From: Gemmata massiliana
Lineage (GTDB): Bacteria > Planctomycetota > Planctomycetia > Gemmatales > Gemmataceae
Reading direction: 5' to 3'
Assembly: GCF_901538265.1 (NCBI RefSeq)
Contig: NZ_LR593886.1
Span: 8,887,738 to 8,951,737, forward strand
Length of the DNA stretch: 64,000 nucleotides
A program made the position numbers and the translations under genes. Positions 42,133-50,282 of this stretch are shown piece after piece. The notes under the pieces are model-generated. The model saw nothing but the letters and a program-made list of their open reading frames with translations, did no database searches and had not been told where the DNA came from. Position 1 is the first letter of the stretch; every line of letters begins with the position of its first letter.

Positions 42133-43002
42133 ATGTTCACCCGCACCGCGCGCATGTTCGGGTTCACGCTCGCCCTGTTCACCGTCACCGCCGGGCTGAC
42201 GGCGCTGTCCGTCAGCGCCCAACCGGACAAGAAGGAAGAAAAGAAGGACTCGAAGAAGGTCAAGTCGAAGATCAAGATCACGGTCCCGCAGGACGACGCC
42301 AAGCTGAAGATCGAGGACAAGGACACCAAGCCGACCGGCGTCACCCGCGAGTTCGAGACGCCCGACCTGGAAGCAGGCAAGCTGTATGAGTACACGTTCT
42401 CCGTAACGTGGCAGCCGAACAACTACACCACGCTCACCCGCACCAAGTCGATCGAGTTCAAGGGCGGCGACGACATCGTCGCGGACCTGACGAAGGTCGA
42501 CCCGAAGGCACCGGACAAGGCCGTGATCCGCTGGGTGCCGACCCCGGACGACATCGTCGAGGAGATGCTGAAGCTCGGTAAGGTCGGGAAGGACGACGTC
42601 GTGTACGAGCCGGGTCCGGGCGACGGCCGGATGCTCATCGCCGCCGTGAAGAAGGGCGCGAAGAAGGGCGTCGGCATCGAACTCGACCCGAAGAAGGCGG
42701 AAGAAGCCAAGGACGCCGTCAAGAAGGCCAAACTCGACAAGGAAATCACGATCATCGAGGGCGACGCCCTGAAGGACCGCGACTACAGCGAAGCGACCGT
42801 GGTTCTGCTGTACATGGGCAACGAGTTCAACAACCTGCTCCGCCCGGTTCTGGAGAAGCAACTCAAGCCGGGTTCCCGCATCATCTCCCACCGGTTCGTT
42901 CTCGGCGACTGGGCGCCGGACAAGACCATCAAGGTGACCGGGGCCGACGGCGAAGAGTACGTCCTGCACGTGTGGACCGTGAAGGAAAAGAGCAAGAAGT
43001 AA
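42133..43002 (+). CDS. Exported TIGR03000 domain fused to a SAM-methyltransferase-like domain
   Basis: 289 residues. A signal peptide (FGFTLALFTVTAGLTALSVS) precedes a TIGR03000-type beta domain at 40-110 (KIKITVPQDDAKLKIEDKDT, TGVTREFETPDLEAGKLYEY). Residues 115-289 have the SAM-binding fold: motif I YEPGPGDGRMLIAAV, then GIELDPKKAEEAKDA, GDALKDRDY and PVLEKQLKPGSRIISHRFVL. It is odd for a methyltransferase to carry an export signal. Lysine-rich mature sequence. Role unknown; may act in the paryphoplasm on surface proteins. Confidence 0.82.
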   Translation: MFTRTARMFGFTLALFTVTAGLTALSVSAQPDKKEEKKDSKKVKSKIKITVPQDDAKLKIEDKDTKPTGVTREFETPDLEAGKLYEYTFSVTWQPNNYTTLTRTKSIEFKGGDDIVADLTKVDPKAPDKAVIRWVPTPDDIVEEMLKLGKVGKDDVVYEPGPGDGRMLIAAVKKGAKKGVGIELDPKKAEEAKDAVKKAKLDKEITIIEGDALKDRDYSEATVVLLYMGNEFNNLLRPVLEKQLKPGSRIISHRFVLGDWAPDKTIKVTGADGEEYVLHVWTVKEKSKK

Positions 43003-43145
43003 GTTAAGACAGGCGTTTTGGCGAACCCGGCGTGTGGTCGAATGGATTCGTTCCGTTCAACTGCATGCCGGGTTCGGCGTAACACCCCGGTTCGGCGCGC
43101 GGTATTATTGCAGTGTCGCGTGTCTCTCATTCCCGGAGAAACTAG

Positions 43146-43703
43146 ATGATCCGTAACGTGTTGGCCGCAGCGGTGGTCGCGGTTCTGGGCGGCGCGGTGG
43201 TGGGCGCGGACCTGAAGTCCGGTCCGCAAGTCGGCGCGAAGGTGCCCGGGGCGTTCGCGCCGTACAACGTGACCGGCGAGGACGCGGGGAAGACCGCGTG
43301 CCTGTACTGCCGGGGCGGTAACAGCCCCGTGGTCGCGATCTTCGCCCGCACCGGCGACGACGCGATGACCCAGAAGCTCATCAAGGCCGTGGACGCCGAA
43401 ACCGCCAAGAACGCGAAGGCCGAAATGTTCAGCTTCGCCGTGTTCAGCGGGGACAAGGCCAAGCTCGAACCGCAACTCAAGGACGCCGCGAAGAAGGTCG
43501 AACTGAAGACGACCGTTCTCGCCATCGACGACAAAGAAGACCCGATCCCCGAAAAGTACGCCCTGAACAAGGACGCCGACGTGACGGTGATCCTGTATGT
43601 CGACCGCGTCGTGAAGGCGAACTACAGCTTCGCAAAGGGCAAGCTCACCGACAAGGACATCGAGTCCGTGGTGAAGGACGTGACCAAGATCGTCACGCCG
43701 TGA
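43146..43703 (+). CDS. Secreted thioredoxin-like protein
   Basis: 185 residues. Signal peptide MIRNVLAAAVVAVLGGAVVG followed by VGAKVPGAFAPYNVTGEDAG and a CLYCRGG motif (CxxC type), then alternating strands and helices typical of the thioredoxin fold (SPVVAIFARTGDD, TTVLAIDDKEDPIPEKYALN). A CxxC at the usual place suggests redox activity in the cell envelope. ATG with CCGGAGAA upstream. A strong terminator follows. Confidence 0.75.
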   Translation: MIRNVLAAAVVAVLGGAVVGADLKSGPQVGAKVPGAFAPYNVTGEDAGKTACLYCRGGNSPVVAIFARTGDDAMTQKLIKAVDAETAKNAKAEMFSFAVFSGDKAKLEPQLKDAAKKVELKTTVLAIDDKEDPIPEKYALNKDADVTVILYVDRVVKANYSFAKGKLTDKDIESVVKDVTKIVTP

Positions 43704-43740
43704 CCGAAAAGTCCGCGCGTGAGCAATACTGCTGACTGGA

Positions 43741-43767
43741 CGCCCCGACAGTATTTCGGGGCGTTTT
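43741..43767 (+). terminator. Rho-independent terminator
   Basis: CGCCCCGA (43741-43748), a 7-base loop and TCGGGGCG (43756-43763) followed by TTTT; 38 bases after the thioredoxin-like gene's stop. Confidence 0.85.
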
Positions 43768-44013
43768 GCGTTGATCTGCCTGTTCTGTGGGCACATGGGC
43801 TCCCTTCACGCCGATTGCATATTTCGCCGAACTGTTTAATTTCATTGGATTTATAAATCTTCTTTGGGCCATTTCTGACGTGTGGCACGCGCGATGCTTT
43901 ACGTCCCGTACCCTCCCTGCCGCATCTCCGGCGGTCCTCCACCCCAATTGCTCTCAACATCGATCCACGGGCACGGCGCCCGCGGTGGGTACTGCTTTGT
44001 TTCTGAGGAGCGT

Positions 44014-44856
44014 ATGGTGCAGCACAGCACACCGAAGTTCGGCTTCCTGATCGATATGGACGGAGTGCTCTATCGCGGTACGGATCTGATTAATGGCGCC
44101 GATCGGTTCGTGCGGGAACTCCGGGACCGCGACATTCCGTTCCGGTTCCTGACGAACAATAGTCAGCGCACGCGGCGCGACGTGGTGGCCCGGCTCGTGC
44201 GCCTGGGGCTTGATGTGGAAGAGGAGCACGTCTTCACCAGCGCGATGGCGACGGCCCGGTTCCTCGCGCAGCAGAAGCCCGGCGGCACCGCGTTCGTGAT
44301 TGGTGAGGGCGGGTTGCTCACCGCGCTGCACCAGCACGGCTACGCGATCGTCGATCACGATCCGGATTACGTTGTTGTCGGTGAGGGGCGGACGTTCAAC
44401 CTGGAACTCGTGGAAGTCGCGGTGCGGATGATCTTGGGCGGCGCGAAGCTGATCGCGACCAACATGGACCCGAACTGCCCGACGCAGAACGGGCTGCGAC
44501 CCGGGTGCGGCGCACTCGTCGCGCTGCTCGAAACCGCTACCGGAGTAAAGGCGTTTAGCGTGGGTAAGCCTAGCCCGGTCATGATGCGGGCCGCGCGTAA
44601 GGAACTTGGGCTGACTACCGACCAGACGACGATGGTCGGCGACACGATGGAAACGGACATTCTGGGTGGAGTGCAGCTCGGCTTCCACACCGTGCTCGTG
44701 TTGAGCGGCGGAACCAAGCACGAAGACCTGCCGCGTTACACCTACAGCCCGGAAACGGTGGTTCCGTCGCTAGCGGAACTGACCGACCTGCTCGACGCGA
44801 ACGACTGGCAGCCGCCGTGGCGCCAGGCCCGCGTGCGCGCCACGGCTCGGGTGTGA
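44014..44856 (+). CDS. HAD-IIA family hydrolase (NagD-like phosphatase)
   Basis: 280 residues; ATG at 44014 with GAGGAGCG upstream, longer frame to 43882 not used. HAD motif I is GFLIDMDGVLYRG, motif II FLTNNSQRTRRDVVARL, motif III KPSPVMMRAA and motif IV MVGDTMETDILGG. The cap between motif II and III is of the IIA type (NagD/4-nitrophenylphosphatase). Such enzymes dephosphorylate nucleotides or sugar phosphates; substrate not determinable here. Confidence 0.88.
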   Translation: MVQHSTPKFGFLIDMDGVLYRGTDLINGADRFVRELRDRDIPFRFLTNNSQRTRRDVVARLVRLGLDVEEEHVFTSAMATARFLAQQKPGGTAFVIGEGGLLTALHQHGYAIVDHDPDYVVVGEGRTFNLELVEVAVRMILGGAKLIATNMDPNCPTQNGLRPGCGALVALLETATGVKAFSVGKPSPVMMRAARKELGLTTDQTTMVGDTMETDILGGVQLGFHTVLVLSGGTKHEDLPRYTYSPETVVPSLAELTDLLDANDWQPPWRQARVRATARV

Positions 44857-44867
44857 TAGAAGCTCTT

Positions 44868-44918
44868 GTTGGCACTCGCGGTTCATCTGGTGCCTCTTAA
44901 CGAACCGCGAGTGCCAAC
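44868..44918. terminator. Hairpin between convergent genes
   Basis: GTTGGCACTCGCGGTTC (44868-44884) and its exact complement (44902-44918) with a 17-base loop, between the HAD hydrolase stop (44856) and the stop of the convergent membrane-protein gene (44931). No T-tract. Confidence 0.65.
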
Positions 44919-44930
44919 GAGCGGGTGAAA

Positions 44931-45407
44931 CTATTCCGGGGCCGGTGTCGCGCTGGAAACAGTCGTTGCCGCTTTCACCGGTCGATCGCGTCGGAACTGA
45001 TTGAGATAGACCGCCACCAACAAGAACACCCCGCCGACCGCGGTCTGCCACAAAGGGCCGTACAGCGGATTCTCGCGCTTCCAGCGGTGGTAGGTGAAAG
45101 CGTCTTCCAGCCCCATCGAATCCGGTACTCGGTCCCACGCCGTTAGCGGCCCGCGCCGGTGGAACTCATACGACCACGTGCCGTCGCGCCGCACGGTCGG
45201 CCGGAACGTCAGCGTGACCTCGGACGCCAGCCAGTGATCCGGCCACCCCAAACCGAAGTACGTGCGCTCGGCGTTTTCGGTCGATTCGTACTGTCGCGTG
45301 GGAATGAACCACAAGACAAGCACACTGAGCGCGGCGAGTCGCAATCCCCACACCGCGACGGCCAAACCGATTCGCCGACGAAGTGCCACTCGCTCGCTGA
45401 TCGCCAC
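44931..45407 (-). CDS. Two-TM hypothetical protein
   Basis: 158 residues. Two membrane segments are visible (RLAALSVLVLWFIP near 23-36 and VGGVFLLVAVYL near 124-135) with a loop of about 85 residues between. The N- and C-termini are both basic, so both are probably in the cytoplasm. No family recognised. ATG at 45407. Confidence 0.6.
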   Translation of the reverse strand: MAISERVALRRRIGLAVAVWGLRLAALSVLVLWFIPTRQYESTENAERTYFGLGWPDHWLASEVTLTFRPTVRRDGTWSYEFHRRGPLTAWDRVPDSMGLEDAFTYHRWKRENPLYGPLWQTAVGGVFLLVAVYLNQFRRDRPVKAATTVSSATPAPE

Positions 45408-45498
45408 ATTTCCTCCGAATACAAACTGGCACGAGCGAGAGGCTTCGCGAGGGCCGGTTCCGGTCTGAACCGGCGCCCGGAATTATGCACCGAAACGG

Positions 45499-46638
45499 TT
45501 ACCCGTTCGCGTTCCACCAGTCCTGCGCAATCGCGAACGACATGGTCATGCCCAATCCGCCCGGGGCGACGGCGATCACGCAGCCCGGTTGCGGTTCGGC
45601 CGTCACGAAGTGCTTCTCCGGGTGCTTCGCGTAGATGCCGTGCCAGCGCGCCGCGATCGACCAGTCGGGCAGGTCCGCCAATACGCGCAGTTGCTTGAGG
45701 ATGAGTTCGTCGATCTCGACTTTGTCGAAGAGGCTGATGTCCGCGTCGTACTCGTGCGAGTCGCCGATCACCACCTCGCCGCGGTCGTTCTGCGAGGCCA
45801 TGACGTGGATGCCGTACTTCACGTAATCCGGCATCGTTTCCGCGATCCGGCGCTTCAGTTGAGGTAGCGCCGAGCACATTTCAAACGCCTTGTAGTGACA
45901 CAGCGTCAGTCCGCCGGCGACGTGCGTGCCGATTCGCCAACCGTTCGCTTGCGGCCGCGTTTTCATCATCTGGAGCTTGCACCGGCGGATGCCGCTCGTC
46001 GCGAAGACTTCCGGGAAGAGCGTCTCGAAATCGGCCCCAGAACAGACGAGCACGCGGTCCGCGCGCCACGACTCACCGCTCGCCGTCGTGACGCGCGGCA
46101 TCGTGATGTCGGTGACCGTTTCGCCGAGTCGGAACTGCACGCCGTGGGCTTCCGCCAGGAAGCGCGGGAGGCGGGCTACCGCTTCCGGCGGGTTCACCGC
46201 CAGTTCGGTCGGGCTGTACAGCCCCCCCCGGAGTCCTGCCGGGTTCGCAACCGGGAACCGGTTCAGTACCTCGGCGCGGGACAGGTATTCGCACTTCACC
46301 CCGAGCGGCGCGGCCGTTTCCGCGAACTCGCGCAGCACAGCGTCTTCGTCTTCCTCGTGCGCGAGGTGCAGCGAGCCGCACTCCGAAACCCACACCCCTG
46401 CTTGTGCCTTCAGTTCCAGCCACCGGGCACGACTGCGCAGGGCGCGATCGTAGGATTCTCCGGGCAACTGACCGATGGGCCACACCATGCCGAAGTTGCG
46501 CACGGACGCGCCCTGCGGCTTGGTCGTGCGATCGAACACCACAACCGAGTGCCCGCGGCGCGCGGCTTCCCACGCGAACGCGAGCCCCACGATCCCTCCA
46601 CCCACTATCGCAACGTTCGCTCGGCGCTCGGTTCCCAC
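45499..46638 (-). CDS. FAD-dependent oxidoreductase (DAO fold, TIGR03364-like)
   Basis: 379 residues from a GTG. FAD-binding opening NVAIVGGGIVGLAFAWEAAR, then VVVFDRTTKPQGASVRNFGM. The pattern RNFGMVWPIGQLPGESYDRA and VCSGADFETLFPEV, together with RCKLQMMKTRPQANGWRIGT and IYAKHPEKHFVTAEPQPGCV, fits the TIGR03364 family, which is often found near phosphonate genes and assumed to oxidise an amine. It starts 2 bases after the stop of the regulator gene, so the two form an operon. Confidence 0.85.
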   Translation of the reverse strand: MGTERRANVAIVGGGIVGLAFAWEAARRGHSVVVFDRTTKPQGASVRNFGMVWPIGQLPGESYDRALRSRARWLELKAQAGVWVSECGSLHLAHEEDEDAVLREFAETAAPLGVKCEYLSRAEVLNRFPVANPAGLRGGLYSPTELAVNPPEAVARLPRFLAEAHGVQFRLGETVTDITMPRVTTASGESWRADRVLVCSGADFETLFPEVFATSGIRRCKLQMMKTRPQANGWRIGTHVAGGLTLCHYKAFEMCSALPQLKRRIAETMPDYVKYGIHVMASQNDRGEVVIGDSHEYDADISLFDKVEIDELILKQLRVLADLPDWSIAARWHGIYAKHPEKHFVTAEPQPGCVIAVAPGGLGMTMSFAIAQDWWNANG

Positions 46639-46640
46639 GC

Positions 46641-47789
46641 TCAGCCTCCATCGGATCGCGAGGGGGTCGCACGGACCGAACTCTCGCGCACAATCAAGTG
46701 CCCCGGAACAACCACTTTCAGCGGGCGGCGGTCCGGGTTCTGCCTCCGCTCCCGCATCAGCCGAATTGCCTGCTCCGCCAGCCCCTCGGACGGGTACGAA
46801 TACGTCGTAATCCCGATAGCGAACTGGTCGCCCATTGGCAGGTCGTCGGACCCGACCACGGCCACCTCGTCGGGCACCCGGATGCCGCGATTCAGAAGCT
46901 CGAAGATCAGTCCCATCGCGGTGTAGTCTTGGAAACAGAGCACGCCGTCGAGATTTCGTTCCCGAATTTGATCGGCGAGATGGGCGTAAGCCTCGCGCGA
47001 CGACAAATCGTGGCTCTGGTAGAGCACGACCGGTGCCGGGGCGACGCCCAGTTCCGGGTCGAACGTGGCCGCGTGGAGCGCGTAGAGGTAGCCCGCGACC
47101 TTGTCGTTGTGGCTGCTGGTCGGGGACGCAACGACGATCGCGATGCGCCGGCGCCCCAACTCGAGCAGGTGCCGCGTCAGGCGCGCGGCGCCGTCCACGT
47201 CATCGACCGCGACGAGGTCGTGCGTCAGTTCGCGGCTGTAACCACGAAGGTTGCGCTCGACCAAAACGACCGGCAGCCCCTCAGCGCCGCAAGCACTCAG
47301 GAACCGCTCGTCCAGTTGCATTTCTTCGACGCTGTGGCGCGACGGGATGCAAAACACGCCGTTCACGCCCGCGTCCTTGGCCTTGCGAACGCTCGCCCGA
47401 AGTTCACTCTCGGACATGCGCACCGCGAGCTGGATCGCGTCGTGTTCGATGTGCATCGGCTCCCGGCGCGCGATGGCCTCGAAGCCGATCCGCGAGAGCG
47501 AGAGTGTGGCCCGCTGCCACGGCCCCGGTGTGAGGCGCAGCACGAGCGCCCAGCGCTCGGCCGATGGCGGGGCGACCCGCCGGCTCCCGGACCGCTCGAC
47601 GGTTTGGATCAGTCCCTTGTCGCGCAAGATTTGGAGCGCCCGGGACGCGGTCACGACACTAACCTTGTGAACCTCGGCGATCCCGCGCACGCTGGGCATG
47701 CGCCCGCCGTCCCACTTCCCCGTGCGGATCTGTAACTCCAGCGCGGTGGCGACCTCGACGTATTTGGGTAACCCGTTCAACGCGCTCAT
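46641..47789 (-). CDS. GntR-type HTH plus periplasmic-binding-like sensor (transcriptional regulator)
   Basis: 382 residues from the ATG at 47789. Residues 1-75 form the winged HTH (YVEVATALELQIRTGKWDGG, MPSVRGIAEVHKVSVVTASR, ALQILRDKGLIQTVERSGSR). From about 95 on a LacI-type sensor domain follows (GVNGVFCIPSRHSVEEMQLD, LPVVLVERNLRGYSRELTHD, DGVLCFQDYTAMGLIFELLN, GSDDLPMGDQFAIGITTYSY). The AraR-like mix suggests a small-molecule effector. It is in an operon with the FAD oxidoreductase. An inverted repeat lies upstream of the start. Confidence 0.85.
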   Translation of the reverse strand: MSALNGLPKYVEVATALELQIRTGKWDGGRMPSVRGIAEVHKVSVVTASRALQILRDKGLIQTVERSGSRRVAPPSAERWALVLRLTPGPWQRATLSLSRIGFEAIARREPMHIEHDAIQLAVRMSESELRASVRKAKDAGVNGVFCIPSRHSVEEMQLDERFLSACGAEGLPVVLVERNLRGYSRELTHDLVAVDDVDGAARLTRHLLELGRRRIAIVVASPTSSHNDKVAGYLYALHAATFDPELGVAPAPVVLYQSHDLSSREAYAHLADQIRERNLDGVLCFQDYTAMGLIFELLNRGIRVPDEVAVVGSDDLPMGDQFAIGITTYSYPSEGLAEQAIRLMRERRQNPDRRPLKVVVPGHLIVRESSVRATPSRSDGG

Positions 47790-47817
47790 TGGGGGCAATC
47801 TCCGGCGCCTGGCAGCG

Positions 47818-47846
47818 TGTAGCACAGTGTTGCAGCCTGTGCTACA
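47818..47846 (-). promoter_or_regulatory. Putative operator of the regulator/oxidoreductase operon
   Basis: TGTAGCACAG at 47818-47827 and its complement CTGTGCTACA at 47837-47846, separated by nine bases. The repeat is 29 bases upstream of the regulator's start codon, where an autoregulatory operator would be expected. Confidence 0.5.
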
Positions 47847-47948
47847 AAATGCGAGCCGGCATTCGCAAAATTCACACGATTGTCTCAAAATATCCCCGTG
47901 CGAAACGAGTAACCGCGCACGGGGATACCGTTACGAACTGCTGGGCTC

Positions 47949-49847
47949 TTAATCCTTCTTGATCGTGAACTGGTCGAACAGCCGCCCTTCCTGGTCGAAT
48001 GCTTTGAGGTCGAACGTGCCCTGGTGGATGTTCGCGTAGCAGAAGTGGAAATCGGAGCGGAACTGTTGCTTGAAGAACGGCGGAGTCGGGGCGAAGTTTT
48101 CGAGGCCGCCACCACCGCCGCCACTCGTGACGTACACGATACCGTTCTTCTGGTCCACCTTGCCCTCGCGGATCGGCCACGTGCGCTCGTAGACGTGGAC
48201 GTGGCCGTTGAACACCACATCGACCTTGTACTTCTCGTACAGCGCGACGAAGTTCCGCACGCGCACATCGCCGTAGGTGCTCGACGCCTTCCAGGTGTTG
48301 CCATAATCGTCGTCGTCCGAGCAGTACGCCGGGTGGTGGTGGTAGCAGAATTTCCACTTCGCGGTGGACGCAGCCAGTGCCTTCTCCAGCCACTTGTACT
48401 GCTCGCCGTCCGACTTCAGGTTGCGCTTCGAGTTCGTATCGAGCACAAAGAATTCCGCGTTGCCGTAGGTGTACGAGTAGTAGTACTCGGGCTTCGGGAG
48501 CGAGAAATACTTGTAGTAGTGCGGGTGGTCCTTCTCGTGGTTCCCGATGCACGGGAACACCGGAACCCGGCCGAACAGTTCGTGACACGGCTTGAACAGG
48601 TCGCCGGTCCACTGGGCCTTCGACGCGCCATCGTCCACCACGTCGCCACAGTGGACGACGAAGTTCGGCCGGCGCTCCCACATCAGCTTCGCGACCTTCC
48701 CGGTCACGACCGGGTTGCGCTGGGTGTCACCGATGACGGTGAAGCTGAACGCATCGTTCGATCCCGGTGCGGTCATGAAGGTCAGCGGCTTGCCTTCGAG
48801 CTTGCGCCCCTGCGCGTCCTGACACACGACGCGGTAGAAGTATTTCGTGTTCGGCTCCAACCCGGTGAGCACCACTTCGCCCATCGTGTCGGCCTTCTCG
48901 ACCTTCACCTGTTGCTTCGCCGGGAGCGCGGTGCCGTATTCGAGAACCGCGGTGCAGGGGTCTTCCGTTTCCCACATCACGGTGATGCCGGTCCGCGTGA
49001 CGTATTGGAGGTACGGCTCGACCACGAACCGCGGTCCCTCGGGGACCACCGAAGGCACGTCGACAAGTGCCTTGTCCGCCTGGAAGTGCGAGGACACCTG
49101 GTCCGCGGCGATCGCGTGCGGGCAGAGCAGCACTTCCTTGAGCGCGCCGTGTAGCGGGTAGTCCTCGTTGTCGTCCTTGTAGCGCCCGATCACGAACGGC
49201 GCGGACTTCGAGTACAGGACGGGGCCGGACTGTTCGGTGCTCGTCGAATCCAACTGTCCGTTCACGAACAGTTGCATTTGCTTGCCGTCGTACACGGCCG
49301 CGACGTGGTACCACTTCCCGCGCGCGAACGCGCTCTTCGACTCCAGGTAGGTCATCTTGCCGTCGCCGTCGTCGGCCCCCTTCGTCGACAGACCGAAGAA
49401 GAATTTCTTCTTGTTTGTGCCGACAATGAAGCCGGTTTCGGCCGGCCCGTTGTCCTGGAAGCACCCGAGAACCCCGGTCCACTCGGTCGGTTCGTCGACC
49501 CGCACCCACGCGACCACCGAGAGCGCCTCTTTGGGGAGGAACGCGGCATCGGGCGCGACGCGCGTTTTGATCATCACGCCGTCGTCCGGACCGGTAAGAT
49601 GCAAGTAAGCCCCCGCGTTACCTTCCGTCACGAGCACCGGCGCCCCGAGCAGGGTGCCTGATAACTTGCCGGCGCGGTCCGTGACTGTTTTGCCGGTCAC
49701 GGTGTCGGCGTCGAACACCCAATGCGCGGACGGTTTCAGGTCCGGCTTCGGCGCTGCCGATGTTGACTCGTTGAGCAGGAACACGACCGCGAGCACGGCG
49801 ACGGTACACGCGCCGGCCCCTCCCACTTTCGCCCATGTTTTGGCCAC
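47949..49847 (-). CDS. Purple-acid-phosphatase-like metallophosphoesterase with LamG domain
   Basis: 632 residues, GTG start, signal-anchor (GACTVAVLAVVFLLNEST). Residues 40-235: LamG-type beta sandwich (SVVAWVRVDEPTEWTGVLGC, GKWYHVAAVYDGKQMQLFVN). Residues 255-345: Fn3-like purple acid phosphatase N-domain (TGITVMWETEDPCTAVLEYG). Residues 350-590: metallophosphoesterase with FTVIGDTQ, VVHCGDVVDDG, FPCIGNHEKDH, YHHHPAY and FNGHVHVYERTWP, all metal ligands present. Probably a secreted phosphatase. Confidence 0.92.
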   Translation of the reverse strand: MAKTWAKVGGAGACTVAVLAVVFLLNESTSAAPKPDLKPSAHWVFDADTVTGKTVTDRAGKLSGTLLGAPVLVTEGNAGAYLHLTGPDDGVMIKTRVAPDAAFLPKEALSVVAWVRVDEPTEWTGVLGCFQDNGPAETGFIVGTNKKKFFFGLSTKGADDGDGKMTYLESKSAFARGKWYHVAAVYDGKQMQLFVNGQLDSTSTEQSGPVLYSKSAPFVIGRYKDDNEDYPLHGALKEVLLCPHAIAADQVSSHFQADKALVDVPSVVPEGPRFVVEPYLQYVTRTGITVMWETEDPCTAVLEYGTALPAKQQVKVEKADTMGEVVLTGLEPNTKYFYRVVCQDAQGRKLEGKPLTFMTAPGSNDAFSFTVIGDTQRNPVVTGKVAKLMWERRPNFVVHCGDVVDDGASKAQWTGDLFKPCHELFGRVPVFPCIGNHEKDHPHYYKYFSLPKPEYYYSYTYGNAEFFVLDTNSKRNLKSDGEQYKWLEKALAASTAKWKFCYHHHPAYCSDDDDYGNTWKASSTYGDVRVRNFVALYEKYKVDVVFNGHVHVYERTWPIREGKVDQKNGIVYVTSGGGGGGLENFAPTPPFFKQQFRSDFHFCYANIHQGTFDLKAFDQEGRLFDQFTIKKD

Positions 49848-50282
49848 GAGGCACCCGGGGTTAGGGAATGTGTGCTATACAAAAGCTGGACTGATGCCCG
49901 TTTTGTGCTACGGCGGCAGTATAGCGAGGTGCGTGTGTAGTTCGGGTGAAATTAAGGAACGTGCCCAACCGCACGACTTGCGCCAACATTTCACCCGGCG
50001 GTCCGTTCAGTTCGTTGACAGCAGTAGTGTGAGGGTGATACCGTGAATCTCACGGGTCCTCGCGCCCTCAAAATGAAGACGTTCCGCTCGGGCGGGATCG
50101 GATGGGATACCGGCCCTGGAGCGCAGAAGTCTGAGCAACGAGGGTGGCGCCGCGTTCGCGGGCCGTCGCACTCACTTCTGCTGTCCGGGCTCCAGTGACC
50201 GTTCACCCGATTCCCGTCCGGTCGCCGACCGTCGAACCTGGAGTCCGCAGGCGATTCCGCCCGCACCCGGAGAACCGCAATT
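49848..50282. other. Intergenic region upstream of the pilus-like operon
   Basis: About 435 bases between divergent genes. It presumably holds the promoters of the phosphatase gene and the PilM-like gene. I see no gene, repeat or tRNA here. Confidence 0.3.
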
